From contig OZ020524.1 of the NCBI GenBank assembly GCA_963971425.1, forward strand, positions 3,505,773 to 3,569,772: a DNA stretch of 64,000 nt, written 5' to 3'. The notes under the pieces were generated by a model. That model saw nothing but the letters and a program-made list of their open reading frames with translations, made no database searches and was not told the DNA's origin. This DNA is from Bryoerythrophyllum caledonicum. Its lineage: Eukaryota > Streptophyta > Bryopsida > Pottiales > Pottiaceae. Both the position numbers and the translations under genes were made by a program. This document shows, one piece after another, positions 11,176 through 23,253 of the stretch. Each line of letters starts with the position of its first letter. The first letter of the stretch is position 1.

Positions 11176-14100
11176 ATGGAGGTGACGGAGGCCCGGCGCG
11201 AGGCGAAGGACGTCCTGTTCCGCCGGATTGGCGTGGACCTGCCGGTGAGTTCGGGGCCGGTGCCGTTTTACGATGCGGATGCGCCCGTGCGAGGGCTCGC
11301 AGTGGCCAACCGTTACGGCATTTGCTTTTTCGCGCATCCGGATGGTAAGAGGACGGTATCCTCGTTTTGAATCGTTGTGATTTGCACAGCAGCGATTGGT
11401 TGAGGCTTGTACAATCGCTAGTGATTAAGGTTTCGGAGTCTCTTCTTCTGTGCAATTCTTGATTTGTGTAATTGCGCCCGGCATCGGCGACCTCAATTGT
11501 AGTCGGCGTGTGGTCTGGCGAGGGCAGGGAATATGGATTGCAGAGGTTTCATTTGGTTCAGATTTGAATCTTGATAGTACCGAGGCGTTGTGTCTATTAA
11601 AATTGCGTTTTCGTGCATTTGTAGCATTTAGGTTTAGAAGTGATTTTAGCTGTAATGCTGGCGATGACCTGTATTAGAGTTAGCTGTATGGATTTTCAAA
11701 AAATTCCCGGTCAATCGCCTCTGGCCGCCAGAGTTTTGAGAAGGATTCTCTGGTTTAATTTTGTCTCTGCGCGCGTGTATTGGCATGAATGATTGACTGA
11801 TGGTGCTGATTCTTGGAGCAGGTTTTGTGGTCACGCAAACTTCTAGCCTCGTTGATGTGGCACAGCAAGCGAAGGATGACGCAAGTGGCAAAAATGCGCA
11901 GCGAAGTTGTTACTTGAATGTACATGTATCTCGCGTTAGGAGTTTGTCGCTTTCGAGTGATGAGCTCACATTGGCTGTATGTGTCGCCGATCGGACTGTT
12001 CAAATCTATGATGTTCCTACTCTTGTCTACAAGGTAATTTTTGCACGACCACATGCCTACGTCTCTCTCCGCTGCATTGTCTAGGATAATTATCGCAGGG
12101 GTTTAGGGTTTAGGTTAGGGTTTAAGAGGTTTAGTTATTTAGAGAAACATTCTTATTGTTCCTGGTTTTTATTTCTTGAGATGAATGTTTTGTATGATGC
12201 AGCTAGACAGCAACCCGCTGGAGTCAAGGGAGATTCCTGAAGGCCGTGTGAAAGATTTCAGATGGAACCCCGCTAATGACGAAATCTATGCTGTCTTGTC
12301 TCGAGAAGGACAACTTTTTTCAGGACATGTTGGTGAAACGCCTTCGTGTGTTGTGAACAAAAATGTCGTCGCAGGTAATGCACGAGGCATAAACCTCAAA
12401 ATGATATATTACATTGGTGGTAAATACCACCACATTCGGTTTGTTGTAGGTGGTGTTACATCTTGCATTCTTATGAATTATTCTGCTCTTGCTCTTGCTT
12501 CTCTAAATTGGAAGAACGATACCCATGTCATGAGTTAAATTTGTTGTGCTTCGTATTGTGATTGCAGCGTCATGGAGTCCAGATGGCATGCATGTAGCAT
12601 ATTTAACCAACGAGCGTGCTGTTTGCGTATGCAATTCCAAGTTCGAATCACAGTACAATTTTGAACTTCCTACTGAAGTCGGCGATTTTACTGATAATCT
12701 GCAAGGTACGTGCTGATTGAGAACCAGAATTTTTTTTGTTGTACTGAAATCGATGATTGCAGAATGACAAAATAATTTCTGTATGGCTTACTTATTGATT
12801 TCTACTGTGAGCTTTGATTTCTGTCGTGAACAATAACATAGTTTGTAAGGAAGCGACAGTTTAGTAATGGTTATGAAGCATTCTCTTTGTTGTTCCTGCC
12901 AGTACTTCGAGCCAGTTTGATTGAAATGTGATTGATCTTACTCTTATGCAGAGTCGTTTCATGTTGAAGATTAATCAAATGTCAACGTTCCGGACTTTGA
13001 CTGTATGTTTTTGTTGTCGACAGTGGAAAGCTTGGATTGGGTTCGCCCTGATTCAATGCTAGTTGCATATATCCAAACCAGTGAGGATGGAGATGAGGAG
13101 GAGTGCCCTCTTGTCGTTGTGACCTCCAGTGGCGGAGATTTTGCAAAGGTATTATTTGCTTTAGGGCCGTACTTTCTTTTCAAATATTTAAGCATGGAGA
13201 GACTTACTGCTGTCGCCTGTTTAATGTCCAAGCTGTGAGACTGCCTGGTCTTAGTTTAAATTGCGTCTGAATTTTGCTTGCAGGAAGGTGGCACAATTGC
13301 AGCAAGTTTTTTGGACGGAAACTTTCCCTCTATCGATTCTAGGGTCCTCCCAGCGGACAGTGGTCCTTACATGCTTGTGGAGTATATTCAACCTTGGTGA
13401 GATAATAGAGCTTCTGCCCGGAGTGCAATTTTGGATCTTTGACATGCCGACTGCAATTTCTTTCAGAAGGGCATGAACTCATTCTGTACTGCGTATTGCC
13501 TGTGTTGTGGTGCAGTTGTAAAAGCCATATTTTGTGTGAATGCATTATAATGGAAGTGGGATTTTTCTGTGCTTTAGGGAGATGGCGATCACTGCAAGTA
13601 GACGCAGCGTGGACGATCACTTAGTCAACCTGGGATGGTCTTCAGAGATAAAAAATAATGAAGCTTTTAGCATTGATATTAGGGATGACAATTGGCTCCC
13701 TCGCATTGAACTTCAAGGTAATAGCTTTTGATTTGTACGAGTAGTTGTTTCAAGCGAACTCTGCCCTAGATGATTACTACAAGTTTTGATGTCTAGTCCA
13801 AAATGTTTTGTGCGATGTCGATGGCAGAGGTTATACCTCCTTCTAGGTAGGGTTATGTATACTGATTAAGGTGATGGGTGTTGAAAGTACAGCGAATGAA
13901 GACGACAACATTTTGGTTGGGCTTGCTGTTTGCATGACCATTGATTTGCAAATTACGGATCCTCGTGATGACAGTGGAGACACAAAGCTACCGGCATGTC
14001 CAGTCTTGATGTGCTTATCGCTTGGAGGGACGCTTAGTCTGTTTTCGGTGGCTAGGTGATATTTCTTTCCCTCTCCGACAAGCTGACACTACTACAGTAG

Positions 14101-17100
14101 TATGTCAAAGAAGGGTGCCTGCCTCAACTTTCATTTAGGGTGCATTGTGTAATGGTTTGAGTGGATTATTCAGAATTCTATGGCTCGTCTCAAAATTCTA
14201 GCAATTGAGCTTATTCAAGCGGGAATAATTGCCTGTAGCTAGTTCTATTTTTTTTTATTCGAGCTTGTTCTATTTTTTTTATTCGAGGTGGTTCACTTTA
14301 TTTGACGTGAAGTATCGTATATCAGGCTGGACGAGAGTACAACTACTGCATCGTTGGTGGCTCCTCCTTTAAAGCTTCCGGAGAGAGAACTCAAGTCAAA
14401 AACATCTGTGGGCAGGGTCACGAAGGCTCCCCAATCAGATTCTTCCAACAATGGAACTCCTACTTCACAACCCGTGAAAATCAAAGAGGCTGAGGAGAGG
14501 GTAACGGGCGAACAATCCATATCTTCTGGAAGTGAGGATGACGGTAGTCGCAATGAGGAAGTCCTCCCTCGCTTTCCCGCTCCAGGTCTGTCCTCCTTTC
14601 ATTGGTTTACCCTCTCCTTTGTTGCAAGTTGCATGGATTTTAACATATTTCGTAGGGCTCTTCTTTATCAGGTCTGCTTACCATTTTACCGCAGTCGAAA
14701 ATAGGAAAATCCCGTTTTCTGTAACTTCAATTGTATTCTTCTTTCAACAGGCAGCTCTGGATCGCTGACTGACTCTCAAAGGAAAAACTCTCAAGTGAAG
14801 GATGGCAGCTCTCTATCAGCTAAAGATTCATCTTCCGCACCCAGTTTGGTAACACCCGGTGCTTTAGCTTTAAGTAGTCTTGCGTCATCAGGAGCGAGCA
14901 ACACGGGCCATCTGAACACGGCGAAGAGCGCCCCGTCTGGCCTCGGTCAAATGCAGCAAACATCTCCTTCACCCCAACCCTCTGAGCTTCTGACGAGGAC
15001 TGTTACTCAAGTGCAGTCTTACAGTAGTCAAACGTCCTCGCTTTCTCAGAGCACTTCTTTTTCCTCTTTATCGTCTGCTGGTCTCAAGTTTCCGCAGTCA
15101 TCTGGCCCGAGCATCTTCGGACAGACAGGAAATGACAAAGTCAGTAGTGCTCCATTTTCCCTACCCTTCCAGGGCTCTTCGTCTTCGTCTCTATCTTCCG
15201 GTGGTTTGAAAGCCTCACAGCCGTCTGGCTTTGGGTTCTTTGGTCAAGCCGGGAATGACAAGAATACTACTAGTCTAACTCCCCCATCTTTCCCGAGCAG
15301 TTCTTCTGCATCCCTATCATCCGGCAATCTCAAACCTCAACAGCCGTCTGGCTTTGGCTTCGGCAGTCAAGCAAGTAAAGACAAACCTACTGGTGATCAA
15401 TTTACCTCATCCTTTCAGGGCGCTACTCCTGCCTCTCTATCGTTTGGAAATCTTAGATCGCATCAATCATCTGGTTCAGGCTTCGGTAATCAAGGCAATG
15501 ACAAGGGCACCAGAGCAACAACTTTGACCCAGAAACCATCCCCACTCGAACGAGGTTCTCAAACAGGACCTCAAAAGCTCACCTCGAGTGGAGCGAGAAC
15601 CCTTGCTATGCCCTCAGCGAGGCAATCTAGTGCATCGGAACCAGAACAGGCCTTTATTGTCGAGTTGGAGAAGGTAAGCAATTATCGCACGATGTTATTT
15701 CGCAACTGTTATATGTATCAATCTTTTGGATCAAGGCTAGCCTTTTCTGCATAACTATGCACAGGAAAGTTGTTGGACGCAAATCACGTCTTGCCGATAT
15801 CTCGAACGAAAGTCTGCAATTTGGTGATTATGTATCCTGCATTCTGATACTTAGTACCAAGGATGTTCGTTTCACAGATTAAAAAAATGGCCGATGAAGT
15901 GGACAATCTCATGGCTTATATTGAAGGAAGGGGTCAGAGGAATTCATCCAATCAACCTCCTTGTTTTACAAAGCAGTCTGTTAACGAGCTTGAGTTGGGG
16001 ATCCGGAGCCTTGCTGACAACTGCAAGATTGTCAAGGTTTGTTATGTCAGTTCTTAATATTTACCTGGTCTTGTCAACGTTCAGAGTTCTAGCCTTCAAG
16101 TTGGGTAGAACAGTACTGTTTTTACTTTTAGTTCACTACGATCTTGGAGCTTTTATTCCTGCTGCTTCCGTAATGTAGTTAGTGTTTTTATTCTAAGAAT
16201 GGGTACAAAGCGAAGTGAATTTTCAGCTGAATTTTCTTTTGGTCTCATTGTAGGAGCGGGTTGAAGAAGAAAGGCAGAGCCTTAATAATCTGCGTGATGA
16301 AAATTTGCAAGGTAATATACCGTGACTTGTTCACCACTTTCGTTTTCAAACCACTCCGTAGAAGTTGTTTCATTTTGTAAAATGCTTATGAATCCGAAGG
16401 TGTACATCAAGTTTTGAACTTCTGGCGGAAGTCTGTACAGGTTTTAGTACTAGCTTGAAGCTTGTAGTGGTTCATATTGTCTTTTTGCATTCTGGATCCT
16501 TAGCTCTGTAAAATTTAGCGAACAGTTCTGAAAATCTCACCACCTCAAGATAATGGTTGGATACCCGATCAGTCGATGCATGGCGACTGTATGTGCAAAG
16601 CTTAGCAGAGCAAGCCGCTGAAAATCGGCACCAAGAGCTGTGGAGTCGACGAAAATTGACACCAGATTTGGACGTGAAACGCAAACGGGTCACTAAGGCA
16701 GAACAGGTAAACTGAAGTATATTCACCTAAGCACATGTCCTCAGATTTCAAGAGACAGTCTTCATCACCCAAAAGGTGTTCTTTGCTGATCTGTTATGTG
16801 TGTTGATTGTACATATATATATCTCCATTAATAACCTTTTGCATATTTCGAGCTTCTGCAGATATTTTACAGATAATTCATTGAATTTATAATGTCTTGC
16901 AGGCTCTGAAGCAACAGATTGCCGCATTAGAAGAGCATGTTCACCACTTGGAACTTGATAACAGGAAACGGGTTGTTAGTTTGAAAGGTGGAAAGAATAA
17001 TCTCAATCGGCAGGCACGCACAGGGTATGTATGCTTACTGGTATCTTCCGCAGCCAGTCCACACCTTGGGGTTGCTACGGTTCTTTCGATCAGCAAGATT

Positions 17101-20100
17101 TTGACTTATATAAGTACTTGAACACATGCATTGTTGTCAATAGATTTCGGATTCAACAAGTAACCTATGATGATCCTATATGTTTGCATTTGTTTCTTTT
17201 TGCTACTTCGTAACTCAAGGAGGATATTCGCAGAATGAGTTTAGGTTCTACATTTGAAGTATCTTCAGAGAAATTGAATCGATGAATTGATCGACAGTTT
17301 ATGAAAATGCGTATGTAGGTATTAGTTACAGTATTTAATACTGTGCACAAGAATTCACGAGATTTGTGGTTTATGAACAGGCGGAGTCAGTCAATACAGA
17401 ATCTATACAGCACTGTAAATGGACTTCTTTCCTCGGCAGACCGTCTTTCTCAACAAGTGTCCCAGCAAATGGAGGCACTGAATATATCTACGCAGCCACA
17501 AGTAGCTCAAAGAATACTGAAATCTGTTGGCCTGCCTTCGGAAGATACCGTCCATGTTCAAAGTCGACCAACTTATAGTGCAACATCAGCTACCCCTCTT
17601 GTTCGGCAGCAATCAGTCCACTCTCCATCTTTAAAAGCTGAGTTAGGGCTGCCAGTACATAGCACTCCACCAAGACGAACTATGCCTTCTGACTCAGGAG
17701 TTGGAGCTCCATCTATTACAAGGAGGAGGAGAGACTCGATGGACGGGGTAATGTGATATGCAAACCTGTGTTAGAGTCTAATATTTGAAAGACTGCCACT
17801 GAGAATGATCTTATCGTAAGGGCAGGATCTGGACCACTGATGTTCAAGGTTTTGACGTTGTTTTTGTGCGTTTTCTATGTGGAAATCTGTAGTTAGCAAC
17901 ATTTCAATCGAATAGAGTGATTTTAGGCATATCTTAACCAAGGTGTTCTCTGACAGGTGCAGAAGGCTCTAGCCTTGGCAGGAGGAGCCTCTCCAAAGAC
18001 AACGATTGAACGAGTTTCACATCACACGCCCTCTCAGCAGTCTAATTCGTCTAGTACTTCAAGCAATGTGTTTGTTAAACATATCCGTCAGAGGTCCTTC
18101 CAGGTACGTTTGAAAAACTCCAGGTCTACTGGTTTCGAACTAGGGCTTGTGGAGATGACAAAGTCTTCATCGATTGATTTCATTTATGAATATCTTATTG
18201 TTTTCCAAAACCATTTCACACCTCTCTTGTCAAGGAGTTTGGGAATCCTTTACGGTGTTGTCCATTTAAATGTCTAGAGTGACCTTCAAAGTTAAATTTT
18301 TGTATGTGCTTAGGCATGTCTAGGTACCGATGTTATCGTGAACTTATTGGCAATAAGCTGTGGATTCCATTTGATTCTTTGCACGCAGGAGTCCTCGGAG
18401 GAGAGTGTTTCCCATCCTCGACATGTGAGGCGGGTCTTATCAAGCCAGACACGCTCAGCAACTTCGAGTCCTGTTTCATCCCCAGAAAATAAGACCTCTT
18501 CCACCACTGCTGGATTCTCAGCAAACTCCGCCGTCACAAGTCTACAAGGATCGCAGCCATCTACTGTATTTGAGCAACAGTCGGGCGACAGCCGACCTGA
18601 TTCAAAGAGGGCAGGTAATATCCAAGTCCGCAATCCAGTTCATTTTTTTCTTTTCCAGATTCGCAAATTGTTAATATTCACTGAAAGGCATACAAGTGGC
18701 AGTAAATCCGTACTTTTGGGTTGGAGGTTTTGTTCGTTTTAAATATAAGAAGTTTACATGGTCCCTATTATATCTGTAACTGCTCTTATTTCTTGGTTAT
18801 TTTTAGGACTACATTAGCTAGTAAGTACCTCTATTTAGTTTGTGCGGTCATAGTTTTAAGGGGAAATTCTTACAGGATGGCTCTTTTCTGATTTCTCAGC
18901 CTCAAGGATTGCGTCATCGTTTGCCGAGAAGTCGGGACCAACAATGGCTTCAAGGTTTGGACCACTGCCTGGAAGAACAACCCCAAGCACGAGTTCCAGT
19001 ACTGGTGGAGGATCTCCATTTGGTTCTCTGCCATCTACCCCTCCATCAGAAAGTGTATTCAAGTTTGCGAACAGCAATCCTCCGAATGCTGTATCCTCTT
19101 TCTCATTTGCTCCACCGACGGTGGCAAAACCCACTGGTACGTTAGACTCTTCTGGGTCCATGTCTTTTGGGAAGCCTGCAAGTAACATGGGCGCATCACA
19201 ATCTTCAAGTACAGGCGGTACTGCATCATTGCCGAGCTTTCCAACCTCCGGGTTTAATCCTCCTGTGTCCAACACTACGACTGGAAGCATGTCAACCACA
19301 AAACTGGGTACTGTTAGCACCAAGCCTGATAAGTCCTCAGTCGAAAGTGGGAAGGATGATAAACCTACTTTCGGATTCAAGAGTGCGTCACCTGGAATTT
19401 CTTCATTCGGTACTCCCACCTTCGCCTCCGGCTCTTTCTCAAGATCAACACTAAGTGGGTCAACTCAGGCTGCAACTACTCAGTCCTCAACATCCTTCTC
19501 CCTTCGTGCCCCCGCGAACAAAGCGCCAGGAATACAGGAAGGTGATGCTGCCACTATACAGAATATTTGGGAAGAGCAAAGGCGTATTTTACTCGATAAT
19601 ATTTGGGAAGAGCAAAAGCGTAAGTTAGTCGACGAGTGCGACCCAACGAGTCCAACGAGTCCTCCGGAGGCTACGACTGTTCCTACTCCATCTTCAGTTG
19701 CACCTCCTGCTGCAGCGAAACCTGCACTATTTGGTGCTCAGGTAACTGCTGTTGCAACTCCAACAAACGAACCAGAATCTCAAGCCCTACTTTCGTCGCT
19801 TAATGCCTGCAGTCCCACCCTCAAGTCTTCATCATCTCCTCTGGGAAGCATGCTCGCGCCAACATCTTTACTGACGAATGCTGCTCCTTCTTCAAGCTCC
19901 CAGACTCCATTTGTCTTTCCTGCAGCTAGTACCCCAGCAGCGACCTTCTCAGTGCCGCCGATTAAGACTCCTGATACGGATGAGGAAGACATGGATGAAG
20001 AACAGGTGCCTGGAGAGACAATAACATCCCTTGGAGGGTTCAGTCTTGGAGGTTTAGGACTAGGGGGTTCAAGCCCTGCACCACCTCAAGCTCCGAAGGC

Positions 20101-21279
20101 AAATCTGTTTGGAAGTCCTGCACCATTTGGAACTTCTTCAGCGTTTGTTGCATCCTCAGCATTCGGCACTCAGCAATCCTCTTCAGCATTTGGCACGCAG
20201 CAATCCTCTTCGGCATTCGGCACTCAGCAATCGTCTTCGACATTCGGTTCTCAACCAACTGCCTCAACGTTTGGTACGTCATCGCCTCAGGGCCAACTTT
20301 TCAGGCCACCATCGTTCAGCTTGCCAACTGCTCAGTCGCCTCCGCAGACGAGTGGAGGATTTGGTTTCGGAACCCCTACGCCTACACAGACTCCGTTCGG
20401 AACTGCCTTCGGAGGAGCTACGGCCAAACCTCCAAGTAGCAATACTTTCGGTACAACGCCAGCTGCAACTACTCCGGCATTCGGAAACCCTGCACAGCCT
20501 GGGGCAGGTGGGTTCGGGCAGCCATCTCAGCTTGGACCCGGGCAGCAAGCCTTGGGAAGCGCACTTGGATCGTTTGGTCAAACCAGGCAAATGGGCTTTG
20601 GGTCAGCAAGCCCGTTTGGTTCCACACCGAGTGCCGGTTTTGGTAGTGCTGCATCTGGAGGCGGCTTTGCTGCCGCCTCTGGCACAGGAGGCGGTTTTGC
20701 AAGTGCTGCAACTGGAGGAGGGTTTGCTGGTGCTGCCACGGGAGGAGGTTTCGCAGGCGCAGGTGGAGCGTCAGGAGGTGGTGAGTTCTTTCTTCGCATC
20801 AGCTTCCTCAGTTTTATCAGTGCATTCAATCTAGATCTTGTTTGAAGGAACGTGTCTCACTCAATTCAGAAAACTGTGGAACTGAGTCAACACTGCATCC
20901 ATTCCATATCTGGTTTGGAGGAAAGTGTCCTCTGATGCACCAATTTGATATCTTGGTATTCGAAACTTCTTGTGTTTTATTAGATGACTGTCAGACACAA
21001 TGTGCAGTTTCACCTTTACCACCGAAGTGTCTGATTGTGGTTCCTTCAGTTGGTGTGAGAGTGATTTGGTTTTCAGATGTTATCTGAGTCTTTCGATTAC
21101 TATCTTAACTGCAAGTTCGATCTGCAGGTTTTGCTGCCGCCGCTGGGGGTGGTGGAGCTTTTGGAGCTTTTGGTGGGAATTCAAGTGGGGGTTTTGGAGG
21201 CGCAGCACAGCAGCAGCAGGCCGCATTTGGTACCACAAGTCCTCCAGCGCAAGCCCTCTTCACTCAGATGAGAAAGTAG
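11176..21279 (+). CDS. NUP214: Nuclear pore complex protein NUP214 (19 exons)
   Basis: Cytoplasmic-side FG nucleoporin involved in mRNA export. Exons: 11176-11344, 11822-12033, 12203-12374, 12568-12705, 13024-13148, 13284-13396, 13578-13717, 13851-14055, 14326-14585, 14751-15673, 15878-16036, 16254-16311, 16573-16706, 16903-17024, 17381-17747, 17957-18103, 18389-18614, 18876-20780, 21128-21279. All introns are GT-AG, the phases agree throughout and the sum is 5,727 nt (1,908 aa). The N-terminal third is a WD40-like beta-propeller (LSLSSDELTLAVCVADRTVQIYD, split here as LAVCVADRTVQIYD; ASWSPDGMHVAYL; LVEYIQPWEM). The middle is Ser-rich with FGFFGQ/FGFGSQ and a coiled coil (ERVEEERQSLNNLRDENLQ; ALKQQIAALEEHVHHLEL). 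The C-terminus is a long FG region ending LFTQMRK, as in plant homologues. Oddities: the exon 8 acceptor is inferred from phase and adds a hydrophobic stretch (LCILIKVMG); exon 18 repeats NIWEEQ and FGTQQSSSA. Confidence 0.93.
12101..12123 (+). repeat. Interstitial telomere-type repeat in NUP214 intron 2
   Basis: Imperfect tandem TTTAGGG units (gtttagggtttaggttaggg) lie within the intron. TTTAGGG is the common land-plant telomere unit. Short arrays of this kind occur near plant gene starts as telobox elements or as repair scars. Confidence 0.75.
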
Positions 21280-23253
21280 TACCGTATAGTTCGGTTTTTG
21301 AATGAAATTTTGTACGAAGAAGTCCAAATTCCATTTTAGTATCACAATCAGAAACGGTTGTGCCATTAGTCATCAGTGATTGTAAGAATCAGTTCTGGAC
21401 TTGGTTGATGATAGGATGAGAGTATTCAAGGTTTAGAAGGGTATTCTTACATGTGATTTTGAAGATGTAAGGGGAGATCCTCCTCGGAGTGAAGTGGTTA
21501 CTTGACTCAATTGCTTTGCCTTCTTGTCATTTTGTTGCAAGGTCAATTGAACAATTAACCCTTTTAAGGACAATGGGTGGCTATGGCCGGCCAAGAAAAA
21601 CGGTTGAATTGTACACGGCCACCCAAACCAAATCGGGAAAGGTGAATGTGGACATATAAGGAGGTTGTTTTGGATGATCTGTGGCAAGGCATCTGATGCT
21701 ACTCTCCGAAAATAGCTATGGGGTCGAGGGATTTAGTCATTTCTCTTAGAGGAGCAAAGCAAATGAATGTAGCATACTACTGAAGAAAATGAATGTAGCA
21801 TACTACTGAAGAAAATGAATGTAGCATACTACTTTTTCTTCAGATGATCTGCAACAGAAGGTGTTCAACAAATTTTTTGGACAAACAAAATTTGCATTCA
21901 AGAATTTTCATAGATTGGAGCATTACAATGTCATCATAGAATGATAGCACCATGAACTAGAGGCAGATTTTTATTCAAATTGATTAAAGGGCAGATATTT
22001 ATCCATAAATTTAGCCCACCAAAAATAACAAAAAATCCTTTTAAAACTAAAATAAAACTAAGAAACACTAACAATGGCCCTAAGTAGATTGAAATTATAT
22101 CTCTTCTATGGTCATTTGTTTGAAATATTCTAATGTTTTTAGAATGTTTAAAATAAAGCTAGCCACGAATTGAAAGTAAAATAAAATAAAATAACCATTA
22201 TAGTTTGCCCTAATAAAATTTCCGATTTTATTTTTTTTGTTCATAGATTATTCCCAAAAACCTCTCTATGGTACCAGAAAACAGTATGTTATCTTCCTTT
22301 ATAGCCAAGCTATTGTTTTAAATAGTCACACAACATCCAGGTGATACTTTGGTGATAAGTTGTTACTAGGGTAATTCATTATAAAACAGAAAAGATCTTA
22401 GTATTTCTTCAAAATTCCCCACCAAACCTTGTGTGACCAGGCTGGCCGTGAGTGTGTGGAATGACTGAAGCGGATGCTATGGACGAGGTTTATGCCCAAA
22501 CCCTGCTGCAATAAAGTACTACTTCTGTATCATGTTTCTTCAAAGATATCAGGGGTTTAATCGGAACGTTCTTCTGTATATGAAAATCTGTCACGTACAT
22601 TGCATGTTCACTGCACCAACTTGCTTGCAATAGTACTTTGAAGAGTAAGATTGAGCTCCAGGAGTGGTGGATTTGAAGAACCAAAGTGAATTCCTTGTTA
22701 TCAAAATGAGAACTGCGAGACCAATATGCATCAGGCTCTTCCATATTCACTTAAAAGTTTCTTGTTGAAAGATCATCTACCTCTTCCACGTCCAACAGCT
22801 AACAAGAGTGAACAAGTATTATGATTATTTGTTCAAAAGACCAGTGCTTTTGGAAACTTTGCGTGAATATACAAACAACCCTTTAGATCAACTTCCCCAA
22901 ACCTGGTGATGTCTGTTTGCATCGGTCCAATCTAGGGGGCTCCTGCTACCGCACTACATCCTGATCCAACAGTTCTGGAGCTTGTAGTTGTGTTGTTGTG
23001 CTTTAATATCTGATACAAGTCACGGCGAAATGCAGACCAAATCATGATATTTTATGGCACCACGAACGTTTTCTAAGTTTACAAGCGTAACTATGCACCT
23101 TCAAGGAGCTTTTACTCCGCTAGCACAATTAACCTCTTTTTTATCTCCTAAATTGATCGAAAATAATGCGACTCCTGTACAGTTAAACCCTCTACAGAAA
23201 AAATACTCCCTCTACAGGAAAGTAATACTCCCTCCACAGAAAAATTGAATCCT
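21280..23253. other. Intergenic region between convergent NUP214 and the LrgAB-type gene
   Basis: It contains the 3' UTRs of two convergent genes and the 26-bp tandem repeat. The rest is AT-rich without a supported coding region, RNA gene or element. Confidence 0.6.
21765..21833 (+). repeat. Tandem repeat, 26-bp unit, about 2.7 copies
   Basis: The unit begins gaatgtagcatactactgaa and starts at 21765, 21791 and 21817. The copies are identical over the shared part, suggesting recent slippage. It lies about 490 bp downstream of the NUP214 stop. Confidence 0.9.

Noticed and set aside
18856-20590. Long minus-strand open frames opposite NUP214 exon 18
   Set aside because: They are shadows of the low-complexity FG and Ser/Pro-rich coding strand.
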